A stretch of DNA of 64,000 nt from JAFEBO01 sp044221315. Lineage in GTDB: Bacteria; Planctomycetota; Phycisphaerae; Phycisphaerales; UBA1924. The stretch spans positions 124,001 through 188,000 of the forward strand of contig JBGAPK010000002.1 of NCBI GenBank assembly GCA_044221315.1, given 5' to 3'. Below the pieces are notes generated by a model, which did no database searches, was not told the DNA's origin, and saw nothing but the letters and a program-made list of their open reading frames with translations. Shown in pieces: positions 47,562-55,649 of the stretch; the first letter of the stretch is position 1; every line of letters starts with the position of its first letter. Both the position numbers and the translations under genes were made by a program.

Positions 47562-48059
47562 ATGATGATGAACGCGAGCAGCAAATCTCCGCCCGTCCGG
47601 CATCAAGCCGTCGCCTTGGTCGGCTGGCTTGCGCTGTGTTTCGCGGCTTCGCTGTCCGCCTTCTTTGTATCGATCGAGGGCTGGTACGCCACGCTCCGCA
47701 AGCCGTCCTGGAATCCGCCGGCATGGGTCTTCGGCCCGGTCTGGACGATGCTCTACGTCCTGATGGCCGTCGCGGCGTGGCTGGTTTGGCGAAGGGGCGG
47801 TTGGAAAAAGCAACGCCTGCCCCTGTGCCTGTTCCTTCTTCAGTGGCTTCTGAACGCGATCTGGACGCCGCTGTTCTTCGGCATGCACCGGATAGGGCTG
47901 GCACTCGCCGACATCGCGTTTCTCTGGATCGCCATCGGGACGACGATCGTCCTGTTCTGGCGCGTCAGCAAGGCCGCGGGGACACTTCTCATGCCCTATC
48001 TTGCGTGGGTCAGCTTTGCCACGGCGCTTAATTTCGCCCTGGTGCGATTGAACGGGTAG
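47562..48059 (+). CDS. tspO: TspO/MBR family tryptophan-rich membrane protein
   Basis: 165 residues with five membrane segments. The start lies among ATGs at 47562, 47565 and 47568. The family signature is clear: GWYATLRKPSWNPPAWVFGPVWTMLY near residues 38-63, LQWLLNAIWTPLFF in the third segment and LPYLAW-like MPYLAWVSFATALNF in the last. Relatives bind porphyrins and tetrapyrroles and influence stress or pigment responses; mitochondrial TspO/PBR also binds cholesterol. In this window no tetrapyrrole genes are nearby. It ends 13 bases from the convergent rhodanese gene. Confidence 0.92.
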   Translation: MMMNASSKSPPVRHQAVALVGWLALCFAASLSAFFVSIEGWYATLRKPSWNPPAWVFGPVWTMLYVLMAVAAWLVWRRGGWKKQRLPLCLFLLQWLLNAIWTPLFFGMHRIGLALADIAFLWIAIGTTIVLFWRVSKAAGTLLMPYLAWVSFATALNFALVRLNG

Positions 48060-48072
48060 TCGCGTTTCGCGC

Positions 48073-48990
48073 CTACTCAACCGGGCAAGTCGCGTCCTCC
48101 AGCCACTCGCCCATCGACATGTAGTAGAGCGACACGTCCGTATATCCCGCGTGTGCCGCGGCTAGCGCCCCCAGCGCCGCTCTGCCTCCAGACTGGCAGT
48201 ACAGGACGACCGGCTCCGCAGGCCTTGCTCCGGCCGACGCCAGCATCTCACGCAATTCTTCCGGCGAACGCAGTTTGCCGTGCTCATCCAGCAACTGCTT
48301 GTGCGGCAGATTCGCCGCCCCCGGAACGTGCCCGGCTCGTCCCCCTCCCGTGTGATCGACCTTGCCCGCGTACTCGTCGGGCGAGCGCACATCGATCACC
48401 GCGTGCGAGCGGTTCGCCGCGATCTGCTTCAGCTCCTCGCGCGTCGTGACGTGGCCCATCGCGCCGCTCGTCGCGGCGAATCGGGAGGGAGCGGTATCTC
48501 CCGGATATCCGGCCTGCACCAGTTCCGGCCCGAGCAGCGGGCAGGCGTTGCTCCATCCGCCGTTCACGACGCGCACATCGGCGACGCCGCACTGGCGGAG
48601 GATGTACCACGCGCGTGCCGCGGAGGTCATTCCGCCCTCGTCGTAGACCAGGACGCGGCTGTGCTCATCGATCCCGAGCGCCTCGATCCGCACCGACCAG
48701 CCCGCGGCATCGTTCAGCCCTTCCCCATCGCGGCTCGCCTTGGTCCAATCACGCATGTCGAGCCTCTGGGCCCCGACCGCGTGCGCCGGGCCGTAGTCTT
48801 CAAGTTTGCGTGCATCGAGCACTACAAGACGGGCATCGGGACGCGCGATCACTTTCGCGAATTCCTCCGGCTCGACGATGACCGATTTCGAGCGGGCGTT
48901 CGACGCCGCAACCGAACCGGGGCTTGCACAGCTTCCGACAAGGAAGCACGCAGACAGAGCCACCGCCGCGATCGAAATGACCCCGCGCAT
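48073..48990 (-). CDS. Exported two-domain rhodanese (thiosulfate/3-mercaptopyruvate sulfurtransferase)
   Basis: 305 residues; GGAGG precedes the ATG. The signal ends in a probable lipobox, V-G-S-C at Cys21, so the protein is likely lipid-anchored. Two rhodanese domains: an N-terminal non-catalytic one (LVVLDARKLEDYGPAHAVGA) and a C-terminal catalytic one (AVIDVRSPDEYAG) with the active loop YCQSGGRA, whose Cys carries persulfide. The loop is of six residues like thiosulfate enzymes, but the loop sequence alone does not separate thiosulfate from 3-mercaptopyruvate use. It lies 3' to 3' with the TspO gene and close to the cysteine dioxygenase pair. Confidence 0.9.
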   Translation of the reverse strand: MRGVISIAAVALSACFLVGSCASPGSVAASNARSKSVIVEPEEFAKVIARPDARLVVLDARKLEDYGPAHAVGAQRLDMRDWTKASRDGEGLNDAAGWSVRIEALGIDEHSRVLVYDEGGMTSAARAWYILRQCGVADVRVVNGGWSNACPLLGPELVQAGYPGDTAPSRFAATSGAMGHVTTREELKQIAANRSHAVIDVRSPDEYAGKVDHTGGGRAGHVPGAANLPHKQLLDEHGKLRSPEELREMLASAGARPAEPVVLYCQSGGRAALGALAAAHAGYTDVSLYYMSMGEWLEDATCPVE

Positions 48991-49068
48991 CGCAACACCT
49001 CCGGATTTCTCCGGCTACTCAGCGCGCGGCACACCTGCGCGGTTCATGCGGGCGTTGAAAAATCGGTC

Positions 49069-49129
49069 CAACACGGAGGGCCACAGAGAGCCACGGGGAA
49101 GAACACGGAGATGCACCAGAGGCAGATGC
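49069..49129. repeat. Purine-rich CACGGAG/CACAGAG element
   Basis: The stretch is built from near-copies of (C)CACRGAG separated by short spacers: ACACGGAGGG, CCACAGAGAG, CCACGGGGAA, ACACGGAGAT and CACCAGAGGC. The complementary theme recurs at 52242-52275. It lies between the rhodanese start and the carboxypeptidase gene, not in coding sequence. I believe similar sequences are common intergenic repeats in planctomycetes and relatives; the role is unknown. Confidence 0.55.
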
Positions 49130-49133
49130 CCAA

Positions 49134-49182
49134 ACTTCGAGCTCCAAGCTCCAACTCCGACATCCGACATCCGACATCCGCA
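49134..49182. repeat. Heptanucleotide tandem array
   Basis: Seven consecutive 7-base units: ACTTCGA, GCTCCAA, GCTCCAA, CTCCGAC, ATCCGAC, ATCCGAC, ATCCGCA. The first three and last four form two related sub-repeats. The array ends 4 bases before the stop of the carboxypeptidase gene at 49187 and directly follows the CACRGAG element. Such arrays can vary in copy number by slippage. Confidence 0.7.
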
Positions 49183-49186
49183 ATAC

Positions 49187-50737
49187 CTACACCCCGTACA
49201 CCGCCTTCACCTTGCCCTCCAGATACCGCAGGAGCGGATCGGCAGAGAGTTCCTTCCCGGTGATCATGCGGCACAGTTCCCCCGCGCGATATCTCCGCCC
49301 GTGCACGTGGATCTTGGCCCGCAGCCACTCCCGCAGAATCCCGAATTCGCCCTTGGAGATCTGCTCCTTGAGGTTCGGGATCTCCTTCAGGATCGTCTCC
49401 CAGAACTGCGCCGCGTAGAGGTTGCCGAGCGTGTACGTCGGGAAGTACCCGATCAGGCCGAACGACCAGTGAACGTCCTGCAAGCAACCCCGCTTGTCGT
49501 CGGGCACATCGATTCCCAGGTAATCCTTGTACCGCTTGTTCCACTCGCCGGGCACGTCCTTGGTCTTCATCGCACCCGAGAGCAGCGCCCGCTCCATCTC
49601 GAAGCGGACCATCACGTGCATGTTGTACGTGCCCTCGTCCGCCTCGACGCGGATCAGGCTGGGTTTCACCGTGTTCACGGCCTTGTAGATCGTTTCGAGA
49701 TCCACGCCGTCGAGCGCGGCGCCATACTCCTTCTTCGCCAGCGGCAGCGCCCAGACCCAAAATTCCCTGCTCCTCCCGACCAGGTTTTCCCACATGCGGC
49801 TCTGGCTCTCGTGGATTCCCAGCGAGATCGATTCGCTCAGCGGCTGCCCGAACAACTCCTCCGGCGTCCCGCTCTTTGGCAATCCCTGCTCGTAAAGCCC
49901 GTGCCCTGCCTCGTGCATCGTGCCGTAGAGCGCATCGGTGAACGCCTCGTCGCGGTAGCGCGTCGTGAGGCGCGTGTCGCCCGGCGCGACGCCGGAGCAG
50001 AACGGGTGCGTGGTCACATCCAGCCGCCCTGCTTCCAGATCAAATTTCATCGCCTTGAGAACCATCAGGCCGAAGGCGTGCTGCTTGTCCGCCGAGACCG
50101 GACGCTTGAGCATCGACGTGTCCGGGTGCTTGCCCACCTTCGCCACGCGCTGCACCAGTTCCGCCAGCCTCGTCCGCAGAGGCACAAAGATCGCCTCCAC
50201 CTGTTTGGCGGTCATGCCCGGCTCGTATTCATCCAGCAACGCGTCGTACCGCTCTCCACCCACGGGGAACCCGTAGCAATCCGCCTTCTGGCGCGAGAGG
50301 TCGTACATCTTCTCGAGCCATGGCGCGAACATCGCGAAGTCGTTCTTCTGCCGCGCTTCCTTCCACACTTCCTGCGCCTGGCTGCCGACTTTCGCTAATT
50401 CGGCGACCAGCGACGCGGGCAGCTTGGTCAGCCGGTCGTAATCCCGGCGCAACTCGCGGATGTTCGCGGCGACCGGCCCTTCGTCCAGCAGCGACTTGTC
50501 CTGCTCGCACGCCGCGATCAACTCTCCCACCCGCTTGTCCGTCGCCTGCTTGTGGTGCAGTTCGGCCAGCAGCGAGGACTGCTCGGCCCGGAATGCCCCG
50601 CCCGACGGGGGCATGTACGTTTCCTGGTCCCAGTTCAGCAGTTGCCCGACCGAGTTCAGCGTCGAGGCCTTGCGGGCGTGCTCGCAAAGTTCGCGGTATT
50701 GCGGATGTTTGTGTGCATCGGAGGTAGCGGTGGTCAT
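49187..50737 (-). CDS. M32 family metallocarboxypeptidase (carboxypeptidase Taq type)
   Basis: 516 residues, the usual length for this family. CAGGAG precedes the ATG. The zinc site HEAGH is at residues 275-279, in TMHEAGHGLYEQGLP, with the third ligand expected some 25-30 residues later in the SLGIHESQSRMWENLVGRS segment (family pattern HES/GxQ, an M32 marker). It removes C-terminal residues from peptides with broad specificity in the cytoplasm; no signal peptide is present. It is divergent from the SpoIIE-type phosphatase, 82 bases apart. Confidence 0.94.
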   Translation of the reverse strand: MTTATSDAHKHPQYRELCEHARKASTLNSVGQLLNWDQETYMPPSGGAFRAEQSSLLAELHHKQATDKRVGELIAACEQDKSLLDEGPVAANIRELRRDYDRLTKLPASLVAELAKVGSQAQEVWKEARQKNDFAMFAPWLEKMYDLSRQKADCYGFPVGGERYDALLDEYEPGMTAKQVEAIFVPLRTRLAELVQRVAKVGKHPDTSMLKRPVSADKQHAFGLMVLKAMKFDLEAGRLDVTTHPFCSGVAPGDTRLTTRYRDEAFTDALYGTMHEAGHGLYEQGLPKSGTPEELFGQPLSESISLGIHESQSRMWENLVGRSREFWVWALPLAKKEYGAALDGVDLETIYKAVNTVKPSLIRVEADEGTYNMHVMVRFEMERALLSGAMKTKDVPGEWNKRYKDYLGIDVPDDKRGCLQDVHWSFGLIGYFPTYTLGNLYAAQFWETILKEIPNLKEQISKGEFGILREWLRAKIHVHGRRYRAGELCRMITGKELSADPLLRYLEGKVKAVYGV

Positions 50738-50819
50738 CGAAACAACTCCTGAACAGGTCCGGAATGCCTTGGGATAGACTGACCGAGTCTAGCCGAGGAC
50801 GCAGGGCACGCCCGAAGCC

Positions 50820-52181
50820 ATGGCCAATACACAAAACACCCCCACTTCTTCTACGACCGCGCCTTCCCGGACACCCGGGCTTGACCCGCACGGCTTTGTC
50901 GATCTGCGGGAAAACACGCGCATCCCGATCCTCCAGAACCTCACGCACACCCTCTTCGACGAAACCCGCGACCACGTCATTATCGAGGAGTTCACCGCAA
51001 CCATGCGCGAGGCCTTCGCCAAGCGCTGCGTAGTGATGGTCGCCACCCGCCACCTCGCACCCGGCGAGTTCCGCATCCTCCGCTGGCTGACGCCCGACGG
51101 GCAAGAGATGCTCCCTCACATCCGGACGCACCAGGAGATGGCATCGGTGCCGATCCGCCGTGGCGGCATCATCGCCCGCGCCTGCGCGGGCGACGACCCG
51201 AAACTCGCGCTGGGTTTTTCGGTTCCCGACGACCCGGCCATCGGCGACCTTGCCGCACCCTATCGCGCGCTTGCAGCCGTCCCGCTCGCCGAGAAGAGCC
51301 AGCCCTCCGACTGGCTCCTCATCCTCGACTACACACCTGCCGCGATCGTCGAGCGCGACCTCGAAGACCTCATTCTCCGCTCCAACCTCGTCGGCCTGGT
51401 CATCCGCAATCTCAACATCGCGGCCCGCCTCAAGGAAGCCACCGCCTACATCCAGAGCGAGATCGATCAGATCGCGGAGATCCAGCGGAGCCTGCTGCCG
51501 CAGGAACTCCCGGCCATCCCCGGCCTCGAACTCGCCGCCAGGTACGGCACCTTCGACCGCGCCGGGGGCGACTACTACGACGTCTTCCCCGATCCCGCCG
51601 GCTTCGGGCGCTGGGGGATCATCGTCGCCGACGCCTCCGGCCACGGACCTTCCGCGGCCGTTGTCACCGCGATGCTCCACTCGATCGTCCGCAACCTCGA
51701 CTCACTGCCCGCGCCCGAACTACTCCTCGAAGAGATCAACCGTCGCCTGTTCGCCCGCCGGATCGGCAATTCGTTCGTCACGGCGCTGGCCGCGGTCTAC
51801 GACCCCAAGGAGTCACGCCTCGAATTCGCCGGCGCGGGCCACCCGCCGCCGATCCTTCGCCCCGGCGCCACGCCGGCAGACCCGCGCGAGACCGACCTCG
51901 ACGGCGGCCCGCCCTTGGGCATCCTCGACACCGTCGGTTCGCAGCGCACGACCATCACGCTCGCCCCCGGCGACACGATCCTCTTCTACACCGATGGAAT
52001 CAGCGAAGCAATGTCGCCGCAGCACAAACTCTTCGGCACGGACCGGATTCTCGATGCAGTTCGGGCGGGACCACCGACCCCGCAGGGCATTCTCGACGCG
52101 ATCGACGCCGCGCTGAAAGCCCACATCGCCGGCGAACGCCCGAGCGATGATCAGACCATTCTCGTGCTGCGCCGGTCCTGA
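50820..52181 (+). CDS. PP2C/SpoIIE-type serine phosphatase with N-terminal sensor region
   Basis: 453 residues, soluble. Residues about 30-195 form a GAF-like sensor region. A short coiled segment (YIQSEIDQIAEIQRSLLPQELP) leads into the SpoIIE/RsbU catalytic domain: AGGDYYDVF and VADASGHG with the metal-binding aspartates, TDGISEA and PSDDQTILVLRR. Such enzymes dephosphorylate anti-sigma-factor antagonists or similar partners to control stress or development. No kinase or antagonist gene is next to it, so the partner is elsewhere. The ribosome site is weak. Confidence 0.9.
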   Translation: MANTQNTPTSSTTAPSRTPGLDPHGFVDLRENTRIPILQNLTHTLFDETRDHVIIEEFTATMREAFAKRCVVMVATRHLAPGEFRILRWLTPDGQEMLPHIRTHQEMASVPIRRGGIIARACAGDDPKLALGFSVPDDPAIGDLAAPYRALAAVPLAEKSQPSDWLLILDYTPAAIVERDLEDLILRSNLVGLVIRNLNIAARLKEATAYIQSEIDQIAEIQRSLLPQELPAIPGLELAARYGTFDRAGGDYYDVFPDPAGFGRWGIIVADASGHGPSAAVVTAMLHSIVRNLDSLPAPELLLEEINRRLFARRIGNSFVTALAAVYDPKESRLEFAGAGHPPPILRPGATPADPRETDLDGGPPLGILDTVGSQRTTITLAPGDTILFYTDGISEAMSPQHKLFGTDRILDAVRAGPPTPQGILDAIDAALKAHIAGERPSDDQTILVLRRS

Positions 52182-52184
52182 ACT

Positions 52185-52275
52185 ACACAAAGAGCTGCCG
52201 CCGAGCGCGTATAGAAAACCGACAGCAAAATCTCTTTGTGTTTTCTTCTCTGTGCCTCTGTGTCTCTGTGGTGAA
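52185..52275. repeat. Intergenic element: 10-base inverted repeat plus CTCTGTG repeats
   Basis: A perfect 10-base inverted repeat, ACACAAAGAG at 52185-52194 and CTCTTTGTGT at 52232-52241, is followed by a pyrimidine-rich run of CTCTGTG-type repeats up to about 52275. It fills the gap between two convergent genes. On the plus strand the second arm runs into TTTTCTTCTC, so it could serve as a terminator. On the minus strand it reads as CACAGAG repeats, like 49069-49129. Confidence 0.6.
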
Positions 52276-52282
52276 TCTTCTC

Positions 52283-53533
52283 TTACTTTAGAGCATCCCC
52301 CAGCGCATTCAGGCTGTACGCCGTAATCAAAACCGAATTGTCCTCCATCCACCGCTTGTCGAGCACCTCGAAACTCCCGTCGCTCTTCTGCCGTGTCGCG
52401 AGTTCCTTGATCAGGTCCTCGCGCCAGTCGGTCTTCTTCATGCGACCGGTTTCTTCCTGCACTTCCATGATTGGCTCGCCGTACGCCCGCATCGCCTTGG
52501 CGAACGTTACGACGTAGTAGTAAAACCCATCCATGCCGGCGCCGGGGTTCTCCTTGAGTGTGTAGTTGTCCTTGATCCAGCCCAGCGCCGCCAGCACGCG
52601 CGGGTCGTCCCGCTTCAGGTCGGCGTAGAGGTAGCTCTTGAATCCCGCGTACGTCATGCTCCCGTACGCCCGAAGGCGGCTCACCTTGGTCCCGTCGTCC
52701 AGCGTCTCCTCGATCGTCCCCGCCATCGACTCGCCCTTGCCCGCGTTCTCGCGCCCGGCGCCGGCGGAATAGATAAATCCGCCCTGCTTGGAGCCCTTGG
52801 CGTACTCCATGTCGTTGATCTTCATGCCTTTGAACTCGTCGACCATTTGCACCCGCTGAAGAAAGACGATCGCCCGCTGGAACGCTGCATCATCCCCCGG
52901 CACGCCGCTGTCGTGAAGGCCCTGCAGAACCCACGAGAGATTCGACAAGTCCGGCCTGCCCTTGCTCCCGTACCCCACGCCCCCGTAAAACGGATCGTCC
53001 TTCGTCACAACCGACGGCGACTCCTTGTGCGCGTCCGACTTCACCGCCCCCTCGCCAAACTGCAGGCCCTTGAGAAAATCCTGCGCCGGCTTGATCGCCG
53101 CCTTCGCCTGCGCCGTGTCCACCTTGCTCAGCATCGACAGGCAGATCGCCGTGTTGTAGCTCGGCAGGATCTGGTCGTAGATCCCCCCATCCTTCTGCTG
53201 CTTGCTCAGGACGAACGCCAGCCCGCGCGCGAACGACTCATCCCCCGGCCCCATACCCGGCTCCGCAAGCATGCCGCTCATCACCAAGGCCGTGATCGCC
53301 GGAAACGCCGGCCCCTTCGGCGGCACAGACCATCCTCCCGTCGCCTTGTCCTGCTGCGCCTTGAGGTAGGCCACGCCCTTCTTCACCATCTTCTCACCCA
53401 GAGCCCGGACGTCCTTGGACAGCGGCTTGGTCTCGCTCGAAAGCGTGGACGGCGCCGCGACCACTGGGCTTGCCCCGCCCGCCGCTCCCAGCAGCCCGAC
53501 CACCGCGATCCCGACGAACATGCCCTTTTTCAT
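52283..53533 (-). CDS. Exported squalene-cyclase/prenyltransferase-repeat protein
   Basis: 416 residues; GGAGG 4 bases before the ATG. The signal peptide is clear (KKGMFVGIAVVGLLGAAGG, ending near VVAA). The body is a series of alpha-alpha repeats of about 50 residues with QW-like features: GWSVPPKGPAFPAITALVMSGML, DGGIYDQ, GGVGYGSKGRPDLSNLSW, GGFIYSAGAG, AYGSMTYAGFKSYLY and QKSDGSFEVLD. This is an alpha-toroid like those of squalene-hopene cyclases. It is only about half their length and I see no DxDD motif, so it is probably a non-enzymatic relative or carbohydrate/peptide-binding toroid in the periplasm. Planctomycetes carry many such proteins. Confidence 0.82.
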   Translation of the reverse strand: MKKGMFVGIAVVGLLGAAGGASPVVAAPSTLSSETKPLSKDVRALGEKMVKKGVAYLKAQQDKATGGWSVPPKGPAFPAITALVMSGMLAEPGMGPGDESFARGLAFVLSKQQKDGGIYDQILPSYNTAICLSMLSKVDTAQAKAAIKPAQDFLKGLQFGEGAVKSDAHKESPSVVTKDDPFYGGVGYGSKGRPDLSNLSWVLQGLHDSGVPGDDAAFQRAIVFLQRVQMVDEFKGMKINDMEYAKGSKQGGFIYSAGAGRENAGKGESMAGTIEETLDDGTKVSRLRAYGSMTYAGFKSYLYADLKRDDPRVLAALGWIKDNYTLKENPGAGMDGFYYYVVTFAKAMRAYGEPIMEVQEETGRMKKTDWREDLIKELATRQKSDGSFEVLDKRWMEDNSVLITAYSLNALGDALK

Positions 53534-53559
53534 AAAACCTCCATGCCCACGCCTAAAGC

Positions 53560-54297
53560 CTACCCGCCCATCCGGATCATCGCCGCAGCCACCACGGCCG
53601 CCGTCTCAACCCGCAGGACATTCACAGCGCAACGGAATATTCTGATCCTCATTGCCGCAAACTTCTGCCGCTCCGCCTCCGACCAGCCGCCCTCCGGCCC
53701 CACGAGCAGCACGACTCGTTCCGCACCCTTCAGCCCCAAGTCTCCAAGCCCGCTGCCCGAGGCATCCGCAACCACCACAACAGACTTCGTCGCGCTGCCG
53801 ACGAATTCTTCCCGAAGCGCCTCCTCGAGCTCGATTGAGTCTCCAACCTCAAGGCACCACGCTCGCCCGCACTGCTTCATGCTCTCCGCCGCGACACGGC
53901 GCATCCGGTCCAATTTCCCCTCCCGCGGCTCGACCACGCTCCGCCTGGTCACCAGCGGCCGGAACACATCCGCCCCAACCTGCGACAGCCCGTCGATCAT
54001 TTCTTCGAGTCCATCTCCCTTTGCCGCACTGGCGTACACCTCCAGCCGCGGCACGGCCCGCATTTCTACTTCCACCCGAGCGACCTCAAGATCCATCTCC
54101 CATCCGTGTTTCCCTGTCTTGCGTGTGGCCTGAATGTGAGCCGTGCCCCGATTCCCCATCCCGTCCAGCAGTTCGACCTGGTCTCCCTCCGCCAAACGCT
54201 TGACGCGGAGCGCATGGTGGGCCTCCTCGCCTGAAATCACAAGCTTCCGTGGCCCATTCGCCTCCAGCCGCTCCACCATGACCCGATGAATGCTCAC
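53560..54297 (-). CDS. rsmE: 16S rRNA (uracil-1498-N3)-methyltransferase
   Basis: 245 residues from the GTG at 54297, matching the E. coli length (about 243); the open frame extends further to 54366 but the family starts near HRVMVERLE. An N-terminal PUA-like domain is followed by the SPOUT knot with LLVGPEGGWSEAE and the closing VLRVETAAVVA segment. It methylates U1498 in the decoding region of 16S rRNA using S-adenosylmethionine. The gene follows the squalene-cyclase-like gene's start by only 26 bases on the same strand, so they may be in one transcript. Confidence 0.94.
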   Translation of the reverse strand: MSIHRVMVERLEANGPRKLVISGEEAHHALRVKRLAEGDQVELLDGMGNRGTAHIQATRKTGKHGWEMDLEVARVEVEMRAVPRLEVYASAAKGDGLEEMIDGLSQVGADVFRPLVTRRSVVEPREGKLDRMRRVAAESMKQCGRAWCLEVGDSIELEEALREEFVGSATKSVVVVADASGSGLGDLGLKGAERVVLLVGPEGGWSEAERQKFAAMRIRIFRCAVNVLRVETAAVVAAAMIRMGG

Positions 54298-54459
54298 GGC
54301 GCGAGGGTAGCGAATCCGCTCCTCCAAGGTCCGAGAGCCTTGCCCAAACACCGCCCGTGAGGGCAATACAAGCCCCTTCGGGTCCGATAGAGTCTGCCAG
54401 CCTCCAGACCCGCCCCGCCGCCGCCGATCCTCTTAGTGCGCACCCGGTGCGCCATCCCG

Positions 54460-55590
54460 ATGTCTTCCACAGACACCCAACCCGGCACGCAAACCGCGCC
54501 CGCCTCCGGCGATGCGCTCGGCCTCGACGCGCAGCTCGACGCGCTCCTCGCCGACATGCAGTCGCAGCGCCAGGCCGTGGACGACCGCGAGAAGCAGCAC
54601 GCCCAGCCGGATCACGGCCCCGCCGAAGCCGTCACATCCGCAAGCGCCGCCGCCGAATCGGCCGTTGCCTCGCTCGAGCAGCAGGTCGAATCGCTCGTCG
54701 AGCAGTTCGTCGATTCCCCGACCACCGTAACGCCGGAGGAACAGGACACGCAAGCGCCCCCCGCGCTCGCGCCTGCCGTGAGCCCCGAGCCCGTAGCAGA
54801 ATCCACCTCGGCACCGGCCCCCGCGCCTCCCCCGGCCACGATCAACGCACTCGACGACCAACTCGCAAAACTCACCGACGAGATGTTGGGGTCGCCGATT
54901 CCGGCTCGCGGCACGCCGACGCCTCCGTCCGATCCGCCGCTCACGCCCGCGCCTCCCCTGGCGCAGACCGACAAGCCGCAAGCGCAGCCGGCCGAACAGG
55001 CTCTGCCGGCTTCGCCCGCTCCGGGGCCGACCGCGGCGCCCGCCCCGCCAAAGAAGCCCGAGCCCGCGCCGGTCAAGCCGATCGCAGCGCCCATCCCAAC
55101 AGCTCCTGCGGCACCGAGCAAACTGGTTGCCGCGCTCGCCGCACCCATCGCGGGCAAGCCGCGCATCGTCCGCGACACGATCGGCTGGCTGGGGCTCAAT
55201 ACGATCTTCCTCGCGAGCGTCACGTGGCTCTATCACCTGACGATCCAGACTCCGGAGAAGCCGCACGCCGAGCACGCCCCGGCCGGGCTCGTCGAGTCGG
55301 AGCATGCCTCACACGGCGCCGCGGACCCGCACGCCGCCGCGCCAAAGGACGAGAGCGCGCACGCCACCAACGGACACGCCGGCGATTCCCACGAGGCCGG
55401 CAATCCCGAACCTGGCGCTGCAACGCTGACCGGCGCCGAGCCGCTCGTCAGGAAGAAGCCCTCCTACGCCCTCTCCGAGACCATGGCCGAGCGCCTGAAC
55501 GGAAAGAAGAAGGAGGCCTCCGGCGGGCACGGGGCCGCGGCAAACTCGCCCGAGCCACCCAAATCCGGCGGGGGGCACGGCGGGCACTAA
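54460..55590 (+). CDS. Ala/Pro-rich single-pass membrane protein with His-rich tail
   Basis: 376 residues from the ATG at 54460; GTG at 54436 is an alternative. No ribosome site is convincing. An N-terminal cytoplasmic region has two short helical acidic stretches (LDAQLDALLADMQSQRQ; SLEQQVESLVEQF), then about 100 residues rich in Pro and Ala. One membrane segment (IGWLGLNTIFLASVTWLYHL, residues about 242-261) is followed by a tail of about 115 residues with many His (repeated H-A, GHAGDSHE, GGGHGGH at the end). No family recognised. The His tail may bind metal. The helices hint at partner binding. Confidence 0.6.
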   Translation: MSSTDTQPGTQTAPASGDALGLDAQLDALLADMQSQRQAVDDREKQHAQPDHGPAEAVTSASAAAESAVASLEQQVESLVEQFVDSPTTVTPEEQDTQAPPALAPAVSPEPVAESTSAPAPAPPPATINALDDQLAKLTDEMLGSPIPARGTPTPPSDPPLTPAPPLAQTDKPQAQPAEQALPASPAPGPTAAPAPPKKPEPAPVKPIAAPIPTAPAAPSKLVAALAAPIAGKPRIVRDTIGWLGLNTIFLASVTWLYHLTIQTPEKPHAEHAPAGLVESEHASHGAADPHAAAPKDESAHATNGHAGDSHEAGNPEPGAATLTGAEPLVRKKPSYALSETMAERLNGKKKEASGGHGAAANSPEPPKSGGGHGGH

Positions 55591-55591
55591 G

Positions 55592-55612
55592 CCCCTTCCC
55601 TGAGCGAAGGGG
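55592..55612. terminator. GC hairpin between the His-rich gene and the M20 gene
   Basis: A perfect 7-base stem CCCCTTC/GAAGGGG with a 7-base loop starts 1 base after the stop at 55590. It is followed by further G runs (GGGGG, GGG) rather than T. It may be a terminator without a T tract, or one copy of a dispersed CCCCTTCCC-type repeat. It also offers a G-rich strand with quadruplex potential. Confidence 0.4.
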
Positions 55613-55649
55613 TTGGGGGAAGGGCGCGATCTCTTTCCTACCCTTCCCA

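Noticed and set aside
54357..55649. Upstream extension of the M20 amidohydrolase frame
   Set aside because: Overlaps the His-rich gene in another frame and is Arg/Ala-rich noise; the enzyme begins near 55650.
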